In this document: piece by piece, positions 1 through 5,576 of the stretch
Position numbering within the stretch: position 1 is the stretch's first letter
Layout of the letters: each line of letters starts with the position of its first letter
NCBI GenBank assembly: GCA_035541855.1
Contig: DATKMM010000048.1
Span: forward strand, 1 to 15,316
Direction of reading: 5' to 3'
Length of the DNA stretch: 15,316 nt
Origin: JAJXYP01 sp035541855
GTDB lineage: Bacteria > Patescibacteriota > Minisyncoccia > UBA6257 > 2-01-FULL-56-20
Program-made: the position numbers and the translations under genes
Notes under the pieces: model-generated
The model's database searches: none
Told to the model about the DNA's origin: nothing
The model's input: only the letters and a program-made list of their open reading frames with translations

Positions 1-2
1 AA

Positions 3-224
3 TTTAATGAAACTGCGTTCGTGGGCGATGAGATCCGGGATGTCGAGGCCGCGAAGAAAAATAAGCTTGCGGCGGTGGGCGTGACGTGGGGAGTGAACTC
101 GCGCGAAGGGCTCGCCGGAGCGCGGCCCGACGCGATCGTCGACACGGCAGGCGAGCTCCTGGAATATCTGACCGCCGGCTACCGGAGGATGAGCAGCCCC
201 AGGGTCCCGATCGCGATGCAATAG
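3..224 (+). CDS. HAD-family hydrolase, C-terminal fragment
   Basis: This is the last 73 codons of a gene that begins before the window. The frame is open from the first base and reads FNETAFVGDEIRDVEAAKKN, the classic motif IV of haloacid-dehalogenase phosphatases, in which the GDxxxD acidic pair binds Mg2+. It continues with a VTWGVNSREGL stretch and a PDAIVDTAGELLEYL ending, both typical of phosphoglycolate-phosphatase-like members. The nucleophile Asp and cap domain are outside the window, so the substrate cannot be judged. The GTG at 21 is an internal Val codon, not a start. The last residues overlap the 3' end of the convergent uppP gene by 46 bp. HAD assignment is confident; subfamily is inference. 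Confidence 0.8.
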   Translation, partial: FNETAFVGDEIRDVEAAKKNKLAAVGVTWGVNSREGLAGARPDAIVDTAGELLEYLTAGYRRMSSPRVPIAMQ

Positions 225-1033
225 GCGGCGAACGGTGCGAGCGTCCTGGTCTTGAAGTACTGGGCGAGGAATCTGGCGGAGAAATACGCGCCGACGGCGG
301 CGGCAACGGCGCCCGTGAGCGCGATCCCGACGGTCGTCGCGTTACCCGACGCGAGGAGCGGCGGAAGCTTCAGGATGGCGGCGGCGCCGATGATCGGCGT
401 GGCGAGCAGGAAGGAATAGCGGAGCGCGTCCTCGTGGGAGAGCCCGACCATGAGCCCGCCGGCGAGCGTCGATCCGGTTCGCGAGAATCCGGGAATGAGC
501 GCGATGACCTGCAGGAGGCCGATCTTCAGCGATTGCCGCCAGGAAAGCTCGGCGGCGATCCGATGGTCGGGGTCGCGGACCTTTTGGTCGCTGGCCTTGG
601 CGCGCTTGCGCAGGCGTTCAGCCATGAAGAGCAGGCCGCCGTTCAGGATCAGGAAGAATGCCGCGGAAGCCGGCGCGATGAAGAAGTTTTGTACTTGGGT
701 TTCGAAGAGCACGCCCGCGAGGCCGGCGGGGATGGTGGTCACGACCAGGAGCCAGCCGAGACGCGCATCGGGGGTGGCAATTTCCCGTTCGGCGAGCGAA
801 CGGAAGATGCCCTTTACGATACGCATCCAATCTTTCCAATAGATGGCGAAGAGCGTAAGCGCGGTCGCGAAATGCGTCGCGACGAGGAAGGTCAGGAAAT
901 AGTCCGCGTTCTCGTCGATCTTCCAGCCGAGCAGCCCCGGCAGGAGCACGCTGTGCCCGAGGCTGGAGATGGGAAAAAGTTCCGTGATGCCCTGCGAGAG
1001 GCCGAGCACGGCGGCCTGGAAGAATGAAATCAT
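179..1033 (-). CDS. uppP: Undecaprenyl-diphosphatase UppP (BacA family)
   Basis: This integral membrane phosphatase converts undecaprenyl diphosphate to the monophosphate, recycling the lipid carrier for peptidoglycan and surface-polymer synthesis. The 284-aa product has the normal family length. Both signature regions are present: QGITELFPISSLGH (residues 14-27, with E18 and H27) and PGFSRTGST (181-189, with R185), followed by the GLSHEDALRYSFLLATP helix. About eight hydrophobic segments are visible. I start at ATG 1033 (MISFFQAAV), which matches the family N-terminus; an upstream ATG at 1078 would add 15 hydrophilic residues overlapping the divergent glycosylase gene. Directly upstream on this strand, TACCAT preceded by TGC could be a weak extended -10 leaving almost no leader. 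The glycosylase gene diverges 15 bp away. The family call is secure. Confidence 0.95.
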   Translation of the reverse strand: MISFFQAAVLGLSQGITELFPISSLGHSVLLPGLLGWKIDENADYFLTFLVATHFATALTLFAIYWKDWMRIVKGIFRSLAEREIATPDARLGWLLVVTTIPAGLAGVLFETQVQNFFIAPASAAFFLILNGGLLFMAERLRKRAKASDQKVRDPDHRIAAELSWRQSLKIGLLQVIALIPGFSRTGSTLAGGLMVGLSHEDALRYSFLLATPIIGAAAILKLPPLLASGNATTVGIALTGAVAAAVGAYFSARFLAQYFKTRTLAPFAAYCIAIGTLGLLILR

Positions 1034-1035
1034 TG

Positions 1036-1041
1036 TATAAT
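1036..1041 (+). promoter_or_regulatory. -10 box of the uracil-DNA glycosylase gene, leaderless type
   Basis: A perfect TATAAT lies 6 nt before the ATG at 1048, so transcription would begin at or within a base or two of the start codon. No Shine-Dalgarno and no convincing -35 hexamer are visible. The spacing excludes the alternative in-frame ATG at 1024, which lies upstream of this box. Confidence 0.7.
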
Positions 1042-1047
1042 GGTAGC

Positions 1048-1692
1048 ATGGCGGATAAACAGCGGGAACTCGCGGCATTGGAGGCGGAGATGGCGGCCGA
1101 TGCGGCGCTCCCTTTGCGCGATTCGGCGAATCTTGTTTTCGGCGAAGGGAACCTCGACTGCGCCGTGATGTTGATCGGCGAGGCGCCGGGCCAGAACGAG
1201 GACCGGCTCAGGCGGCCGTTTGTCGGGCGCGGCGGGCAGCTGCTCGATAAAATGATCGCGAGCATCGGCTGGAAGCGCGCGGACGTTTACATCACGAACA
1301 TCGTGAAGCGCCGGCCGCCGGAAAACCGCGACCCGCTCCCATCCGAGATCGAGGCATACCAGCCGTACCTCACGCGGCAGATCGCGATCGTCGCGCCGAA
1401 AGTGATCGTCACGCTCGGCCGTTTTTCGATGAACTACTTTTTGCCCGAGGCGAAGATCACGCGCGACCACGGCCGGGTGCTCCGGGTCGGCGGCCGCGTC
1501 ATCTTCCCGGTCTACCATCCCGCCGCCGCGCTCCGCTCGACCGAGATGATGAACACGCTCGCCGCCGATTTCAGAAAAATACCCGACGTCGTTTCCGGAA
1601 AGTTCGCGGAGAACCTCGTCACGGCCCCGGCCATGAAGGAGGCGCCCGCCAAAGCGAAACCCGAAAAACCGAAACAGCAGGGGTTGTTCTAG
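1048..1692 (+). CDS. Family-4-like uracil-DNA glycosylase lacking Fe-S cysteines
   Basis: The 214-aa product would remove uracil from DNA to start base-excision repair. Family motifs are clear: GEGN (32-35), catalytic motif GEAPGQNED (44-52), PFVGRGGQLL (57-66), VYITNIVKRRPP (80-91), and the HPAAALRS loop near the C-terminal third. Canonical family-4 enzymes hold a [4Fe-4S] cluster with four Cys. Here the N-terminal C-x2-C region is Ala/Leu, the VKCRPP Cys is Arg88, and the later Cys is Tyr104; the only Cys nearby (38) is not at a ligand position. The protein ends with a Lys/Pro/Ala-rich tail and a terminal QQGLF, resembling a sliding-clamp-binding peptide. ATG 1048 is chosen because TATAAT lies 6 nt upstream. 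Family is confident; cluster loss and clamp binding are inference. Confidence 0.88.
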   Translation: MADKQRELAALEAEMAADAALPLRDSANLVFGEGNLDCAVMLIGEAPGQNEDRLRRPFVGRGGQLLDKMIASIGWKRADVYITNIVKRRPPENRDPLPSEIEAYQPYLTRQIAIVAPKVIVTLGRFSMNYFLPEAKITRDHGRVLRVGGRVIFPVYHPAAALRSTEMMNTLAADFRKIPDVVSGKFAENLVTAPAMKEAPAKAKPEKPKQQGLF

Positions 1693-1728
1693 CGCTTGCG
1701 GCGTTGGTTATGATGTAATCATGCTTAA

Positions 1729-1914
1729 ATGGGCGGCTGCATCACGTATCCGTGGGCATGGCTGGCAGACGGCAACAATCCCTTGTCTTTTCTCGGGTAC
1801 GATAACCTGCCCGTGCCCTACGGGTTGTATTTCCTGTTTCTCATACTGAACGCGATCGTCATTTACTATCTTGGATGGGGAGCGGGGAAGGTATTTTCAA
1901 TGATGTTCGGTTAA
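1729..1914 (+). CDS. Small membrane protein, 61 aa, unknown
   Basis: I do not recognise this as a named family. It encodes a short aromatic N-terminal part (YPWAWLADG, then NPLSFLGYDNLPVPYG) followed by one strong hydrophobic helix (about residues 32-53: LYFLFLILNAIVIYYLGWG) and a short tail. It lies 36 bp after the glycosylase stop on the same strand, so it may be cotranscribed, but TATGAT (1709-1714) and TGTAAT (1714-1719) could provide its own leaderless promoter. A TAA at 1726-1728 immediately precedes the ATG in frame. An out-of-frame ATG at 1721 lies 6 nt after TATGAT and would read MLKW; one extra G in the following GGG run would fuse it to this frame. Composition is protein-like, and I think it is real. 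Confidence 0.6.
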   Translation: MGGCITYPWAWLADGNNPLSFLGYDNLPVPYGLYFLFLILNAIVIYYLGWGAGKVFSMMFG

Positions 1915-2037
1915 CAGAAAAAAACGGTGTGCCCCCTCATGGTCTCGAACTTTTGGGGAGATCGCCCCATTCAAGCCCCGCAAGCGTTTTTGAGGATTTT
2001 AAAAGCCGGACCCTTCTTCTTGCATGAAGCATCTCGG

Positions 2038-3312
2038 TCACTCACCGCAACCCCCTATCGTCGGGATATCAAGCTCTCCCAACCCAGTCCAACGTCCCCA
2101 TGGATCCTGAAAGAGTAAAACAGGATTCTTTGCAAAATAAGCACTAGAAGATGGCAACGGAATAGATGGCGGCGAAAATCCGTCCTCATCTGTTGAAGTA
2201 ATGCCTGCCTGAATTAAAGGTTCTACCTTAGCATTAAATTCATCTTGTTGAAGCTGGTAAAATGCATTCGAAGTGGTGGAGATGAATAATGCGGTGCCAC
2301 CTGAAGTAGTCCCTATCTGCGCAAGATCGTTTGGCGAAACATTGTTAATAAGGTATGTCACGCTCAATCCTCCGCATCCTCCGGGGGCGATCTGCCCGTA
2401 ATCCTTATACAAAGGGACACTGGAAGAAATCTGGCTGTTTTGATAAAAGATTTCGCTGTCGCCGCTTCTAGCGTCGGAACTCCCGAACTGCTCTTTGGGG
2501 ATAAGGAAATAATCAAAGAGGGGCCCCGAATCGGTTTTAACGATAACATCGTTGTCGTTGCCGAGGTACGTGGTGTCTATCGCGACGTTAGTATTATCGT
2601 CGGTGTAGAGTCGGCTCGTATCAGGATAGAACGTAAGTCCCGAAGCCAAGCTTTTAAGCGGCGTGCTCGTTGGGGTATCGCCGTACCAATAATCATTCTG
2701 CACGAGCACAAAATCGCCAAGAGGAATATTGACGGGAGGAGCGCCGGTAGGAAGATTGCCGAAGGCGCTTACTTTGTCATAGTTGAAATCAAAATCATAG
2801 ATGCCAAGATCAACGGCTTCATTTCCGGCAACGGTAATGGCAGCCGTTGACGTTGCGGAAACCAGCGCCGCATAGTTCTCCTTTGCGGCCACGTAGTCCG
2901 ATGATGTGCCCTGCGCTATGAATGTTTGATAATCTTGGGTCGCAAAGGTGACCGCATAATCTCCGCCTGGTGGCCCGCAGACTGGCACTCCCGCAACGAT
3001 ACGATGATAACCAGCATATGTGCCAGACGTTATCGTGCCTCCATCGTAATATTGGATGCTGGCGCTAGCGAAGCCGCCGCAGTCGCTTTCGCCCTGAGGA
3101 GTTATTTCAAAAAGATTATAGTTACTGCTAATAGCCGTTGAACTCAATGAAATAACTGTTGTGGAAGCGGTTAGGCTCAAGGGGGTGCTGGAAGCCGAGA
3201 GTGACGGTGCCTGCGAATATCTTTTCCAAATGAGATAGCCTGCTATGCCAGCAATAATAATCAGAACGATAATAACTACGACGACCAGCAACGCAGAACC
3301 CTTTCTGTTCAT
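2038..3312 (-). CDS. Membrane-anchored extracellular protein, unknown function
   Basis: I do not recognise a family. The roughly 424-aa product has one N-terminal transmembrane helix (about residues 6-28) after a short basic stretch (MNRKG). A Ser/Thr-rich linker (about 32-65) follows, then a long, probably extracellular region rich in Ser, Thr, Asp, Tyr and Gly. Four cysteines, in CGGF, VCGPP, GGCGGL and the terminal GGCGE, suggest two disulfides outside the cell. A DPWGRWTGLGEL segment lies near the C-terminus. The N-terminus resembles a pseudopilin but lacks the Glu expected at +5. I start at ATG 3312 because an extended -10 (TGC-TATGAT) lies 7 nt upstream; an in-frame ATG at 3324 would overlap that box. 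The gene is more AT-rich than the core genes on either side, suggesting a different history. Confidence 0.7.
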   Translation of the reverse strand: MNRKGSALLVVVVIIVLIIIAGIAGYLIWKRYSQAPSLSASSTPLSLTASTTVISLSSTAISSNYNLFEITPQGESDCGGFASASIQYYDGGTITSGTYAGYHRIVAGVPVCGPPGGDYAVTFATQDYQTFIAQGTSSDYVAAKENYAALVSATSTAAITVAGNEAVDLGIYDFDFNYDKVSAFGNLPTGAPPVNIPLGDFVLVQNDYWYGDTPTSTPLKSLASGLTFYPDTSRLYTDDNTNVAIDTTYLGNDNDVIVKTDSGPLFDYFLIPKEQFGSSDARSGDSEIFYQNSQISSSVPLYKDYGQIAPGGCGGLSVTYLINNVSPNDLAQIGTTSGGTALFISTTSNAFYQLQQDEFNAKVEPLIQAGITSTDEDGFSPPSIPLPSSSAYFAKNPVLLFQDPWGRWTGLGELDIPTIGGCGE

Positions 3313-3319
3313 TGCATTA

Positions 3320-3325
3320 ATCATA
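3320..3325 (-). promoter_or_regulatory. Extended -10 box of the unknown extracellular protein gene
   Basis: On the minus strand TGC-TATGAT lies 7 nt before the ATG at 3312. The same nine bases, TGCTATGAT, precede the broken gene at 4005 with a 6-nt gap. No Shine-Dalgarno is present, so the transcript would be leaderless or nearly so. Confidence 0.5.
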
Positions 3326-3367
3326 GCATTATCTCTCTAACCGGCTCAGTCCGATCTCACTGCGTTG

Positions 3368-3439
3368 TGCCCTCGGAGGGAATCGAACCCCCATAACCAG
3401 CTTAGAAGTCTGGCGTTCTGTCCATTGAACTACAAGGGC
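3368..3439 (-). tRNA. tRNA-Arg (anticodon TCT)
   Basis: A 72-nt cloverleaf can be drawn by hand. The seven-pair acceptor stem is GCCCTTG/CGAGGGC with one T-G wobble, and the discriminator is A. The anticodon stem is CCAGA/GCTGG around loop CTTCTAA, giving anticodon TCT, which reads AGA. The T arm is GGGGG-TTCGATT-CCCTC with one wobble. The base pair next to the anticodon loop is an A-G mismatch. CCA is not encoded (CAA follows the discriminator). The end of a degraded protein gene on the same strand overlaps the tRNA's first 38 bases. Confidence 0.95.
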
Positions 3440-4005
3440 GATTTTTAAGATAATCTATCAAACCAAGCTTCCAGCCGGAAATCTTTCTAAACAAACTTCG
3501 ATCACTTACCACGATTGCGCATGTACCATTGTACAGCGCATTTCTCCTATAATGCAATGTGGTCGCTTTGACATAAGTTTTCTGGAACTGATTGATGGGT
3601 ATGCCAGTGATCTTTGACCAGAATTGCTCTACGTTATCAGAGATTTGAAGAGTGTGAATATGAAGAGCAATCCTGAATTTATCTTCGGGCACGCAACATA
3701 TTTCTCTGAACCAGAACATCATGATAGCTATCATTCTTTCGTCTGAGTTGGTGAACTTCACTCGTTCTAGCTGGTTTTTGTCGCCTTCGGCCCAGTAGAG
3801 GCATAGACCACTTAAAAATAAAGGATTTTGAGCTAATCTTGGAAAGTCGTTTTTGGCAGCAGATATAATATCGGCCGTAATCCTTTCTCGTATCTCTCTA
3901 TGTTTCCGTGCTCCCATGTAGCGAGATCGTGCCCTGCCTCTTAAAAGTTCTGCATGATTTATCTCTTCGAAGTTGTAATGCTAATTCTCTATCTTTGCGT
4001 GCCAT
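3402..4005 (-). pseudogene. Decayed small endonuclease-like gene (CPR HTH plus LAGLIDADG-like family)
   Basis: From ATG 3917 there is an open frame of 171 aa containing GLCLYWAEGDKN, VKFTNSDERMI, EQFWSKITGIPINQFQK and IVVSDRSLFRKISGW. This matches a pattern I associate with proteins common in Parcubacteria that carry an N-terminal helix-turn-helix and a homing-endonuclease-like domain. The normal N-terminus is not in this frame. A second frame begins at ATG 4005 (MARKDRELALQLRRDKS), directly behind TGC-TATGAT with a 6-nt gap, then breaks away; the 171-aa frame is open upstream to a TAG with plausible coding sequence. The DNA-binding middle therefore appears deleted and frameshifted. The C-terminal end runs into tRNA-Arg and stops inside it. 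Decay is well supported; the endonuclease relationship is moderate and comes from memory of the family. Confidence 0.55.
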
Positions 4006-4011
4006 ACAAGA

Positions 4012-4017
4012 ATCATA
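4012..4017 (-). promoter_or_regulatory. Relic extended -10 of the decayed endonuclease-like gene
   Basis: TGC-TATGAT on the minus strand ends 6 nt before ATG 4005, the apparent original start of the broken gene. Its spacing matches the other leaderless-type promoters here, which supports 4005 as the ancestral start. Confidence 0.45.
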
Positions 4018-4098
4018 GCAGATGAAAATTAAAAGATTTTAAAATTTAATAATATTGATTCCGTAATGAAATTAAGGTAACGTGAAGGAACGCGAGAG

Positions 4099-4169
4099 CG
4101 GGCCGTCGTATACCGGTAGTACGCCTGTTTTGGGTACAGGTAGACTGGGTTCGATTCCCAGCGGCCCGA
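4099..4169 (+). tRNA. tRNA-Pro (anticodon TGG)
   Basis: The acceptor stem CGGGCCG/CGGCCCG pairs perfectly with C1-G72 and discriminator A, as is characteristic of bacterial tRNA-Pro. The anticodon arm CCTGT-TTTGGGT-ACAGG gives anticodon TGG. The T arm CTGGG-TTCGATT-CCCAG pairs perfectly. The D arm is short (GTA/TAC with GG in the loop). CCA is not encoded (CTGG follows). The gene is 71 nt long. Confidence 0.95.
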
Positions 4170-4173
4170 CTGG

Positions 4174-4208
4174 AAACAAAAATCGCCAAGCGGTGGCGAT
4201 CTTTGTTT
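4174..4208. terminator. Bidirectional terminator between convergent tRNA-Pro and tRNA-Phe
   Basis: AAACAAA-A-ATCGCC, a seven-base loop, then GGCGAT-C-TTTGTTT forms a 13-pair stem with one A-C mismatch. The A/T-rich base of the stem gives a U-rich tract on either strand. It starts 4 bases after tRNA-Pro and ends on the first base of the encoded CCA of tRNA-Phe. Confidence 0.75.
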
Positions 4209-4281
4209 GGTGCCGCAGGACAGAATCGGACTGTCTTCATTCGCTCTTCAGGCGAGTGCTTTACCATTAAGCTACTGCGGC
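4208..4281 (-). tRNA. tRNA-Phe (anticodon GAA) with unusual features
   Basis: The acceptor stem GCCGCAG/CTGCGGC is perfect, the discriminator is A, and CCA is encoded, unlike the other two tRNAs here. The D stem is GCTT/AAGC with GG in the loop. The anticodon arm is CTCGC-CTGAAGA-GCGAA, giving anticodon GAA, with a C-A mismatch at the 27-43 pair and G instead of the usual A after the anticodon. The T stem GACAG/CTGTC is perfect but encloses TCCGATT, so the nearly universal T at position 55 is C. A good promoter lies upstream, so it is probably expressed. Identity as Phe follows from the anticodon. Confidence 0.88.
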
Positions 4282-4291
4282 TTCGCTAAAG

Positions 4292-4320
4292 AGTATAGCG
4301 ATTTATCTCTTCGCCTTCAA
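4292..4320 (-). promoter_or_regulatory. Promoter of tRNA-Phe
   Basis: On the minus strand TTGAAG (4320-4315) is separated by 17 bp from TATACT (4297-4292), which ends 10 nt before the tRNA 5' end. It overlaps the last codons of rpsA. Confidence 0.65.
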
Positions 4321-5409
4321 GATGATGCGGCGTTCCTCGGGCTTCACGGCGTCGATGACGAACGGGTAGGACTGGCCGACGGCGATGGCCTTCTTCATCT
4401 CGTCCTGTCCGCCGAACTCGGAAACGTGGACGAGGCCCTGGAACTCGCCTTCGAGCGCGATCACGGCGCCGAACGGGTTGAACTTGTACACGCGGCCCTG
4501 GACGGTTTCGCCGGCCTTGAACCTGTCGCCGAGCGTGAGCCACGGGTCTTCCTTGAGCGCCTTGAGCGAGAGGAAGACGCGGCCCTCCTTGATGTCGATG
4601 ATGCGCGCCGTGAGCTCGTCGTTCACCTTCACGAGCTCCTTAGGGTTGTCGATGAGCTTGTAGTCGAGCTCGGAAATATGGATCATGCCCTCGATGTCCG
4701 GGTTGTCGGCGAAGCGGACGAAGACGCCGAAGTCGGCGACGCCGGAAACGATGCAGTTCACATCCTGGCCGACCGCGTAGGCGGCGAGCAGTTCTTTCAC
4801 GTTGGCGGAGAGCACCTCGCGCTCGGAGACGATGATCTTGTTCGTGCGCTGGTTCACGTCGATGATCTTGACGGAGAGCTCCTGGCCGACGAACTTCTTG
4901 AGCTCATCGGCGATCTTCACGCGGTCGCCGTCCGGGACCTTCGGATAGTGTTCGAGCGAGAGCTGGGAGACGGGCAGGAACGCCTTCAGGTCCTCGGTGC
5001 CGATGGATGCCATGAGGCCGCCCGCGTTCGCGGCAACGATCTTGGCCTTCACGACCTCGCCCGCCTCGGCGAGCTCCTTCGCCTGCTGCCAGAGCTTCTG
5101 GCGGCCGGCTTCGGAAAGCGAAAGTTCGATGAGCCCCTCCTCGCCGTCGAGCGTGACGATCTTCGCGTGGAGCTTGTCGCCGGCCTGGACGTTGCGGATG
5201 GCCTCCCGCGCATTCTGGAACTCGATGCCGTAGACGATGCCGGTGCCGAAACGGCCCAGGTCGAAGTACGCCTTGCGCGGCACTTTCTTGATGAGCGTGA
5301 CCTCGACGACGCTGCCCTCCTTCGGCCAATCGGCGGTCGAAAGTTCGGTTTTCAGGACCTGCACCAGGCCGGTATCCTGCGCGGCCGTTTTTTCTTCGGT
5401 TATTGCCAT
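4303..5409 (-). CDS. rpsA: Ribosomal protein S1, four S1 domains
   Basis: This 368-aa RNA-binding protein is predicted to sit on the small ribosomal subunit and bind mRNA during initiation. Four S1/OB-fold repeats are visible at about residues 29-100, 115-197, 213-286 and 298-368. Repeats 3 and 4 are the most canonical (VSGVADFGVFVRF...GMIHISEL and RVYKFNPFGAVIAL...GLVHVSEF). Six domains are usual in proteobacterial S1, so this is a shorter form. Start ATG 5409 is supported by TATAAT nine bases upstream on the minus strand with TTGCTA 17 bp further up. The gene diverges from the large surface-protein gene and is followed within about 20 bp by tRNA-Phe, whose promoter overlaps its 3' end. Another multi-S1 RNA-binding protein is possible but less likely. 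Confidence 0.88.
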   Translation of the reverse strand: MAITEEKTAAQDTGLVQVLKTELSTADWPKEGSVVEVTLIKKVPRKAYFDLGRFGTGIVYGIEFQNAREAIRNVQAGDKLHAKIVTLDGEEGLIELSLSEAGRQKLWQQAKELAEAGEVVKAKIVAANAGGLMASIGTEDLKAFLPVSQLSLEHYPKVPDGDRVKIADELKKFVGQELSVKIIDVNQRTNKIIVSEREVLSANVKELLAAYAVGQDVNCIVSGVADFGVFVRFADNPDIEGMIHISELDYKLIDNPKELVKVNDELTARIIDIKEGRVFLSLKALKEDPWLTLGDRFKAGETVQGRVYKFNPFGAVIALEGEFQGLVHVSEFGGQDEMKKAIAVGQSYPFVIDAVKPEERRIILKAKR

Positions 5410-5418
5410 GTGATGGTC

Positions 5419-5447
5419 ATTATACTAGGCGTCGGGGATTTTAGCAA
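5419..5447 (-). promoter_or_regulatory. Promoter of rpsA
   Basis: On the minus strand TTGCTA (5447-5442), a 17-bp spacer and a perfect TATAAT (5424-5419) lie 9 nt before ATG 5409. The predicted transcript has a leader of zero to about two bases, and no Shine-Dalgarno is present. Confidence 0.7.
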
Positions 5448-5510
5448 CCTCTTGATTTTCGGCCGCATTTGTTGTAAAAGAAGGGGGTATCTTCGCTCTT
5501 TGACAACCAT

Positions 5511-5557
5511 ATTTTTTCGTCTTTTTGACAATTTAATATTCAAAAAGTCGAAAAAAT
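5511..5557. repeat. 18-bp inverted repeat upstream of the large surface-protein gene
   Basis: The arms at 5511-5528 and 5540-5557 are complementary at 17 of 18 positions (one central T-T mismatch) around an 11-nt AT-rich loop. The repeat ends 19 bp before ATG 5577. The left arm overlaps the second of two TTTGACAA octamers (5499-5506 and 5524-5531). The flanking genes diverge, so a terminator is not expected; an operator or a 5' hairpin is more likely. Confidence 0.65.
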
Positions 5558-5576
5558 AAATAATACCTATAAACGG

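Noticed and set aside
86..1027. 313-aa plus-strand frame, Arg/Glu/Gly-rich
   Set aside because: Antisense to uppP, with composition typical of a high-GC shadow frame and no domain signs.
1930..1960. tRNA 3'-end-like sequence on the minus strand (TTCGAGA loop, AGGGGGC, A)
   Set aside because: It sits in the right register for a T loop and acceptor end, but the T stem does not pair and no anticodon or D arm follows. At most a relic; chance similarity is equally likely.
5500..5530. Standard promoter for the large surface-protein gene from either TTGACA
   Set aside because: Neither TTGACA has a plausible -10 at 16-18 bp; the TATAAA at 5568 is only 3 nt before the ATG. Left unassigned.
4207..5559. 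450-aa plus-strand frame, Asp/Glu/Leu/Val-rich
   Set aside because: Antisense to the four S1 domains of rpsA and begins inside a tRNA; a shadow.
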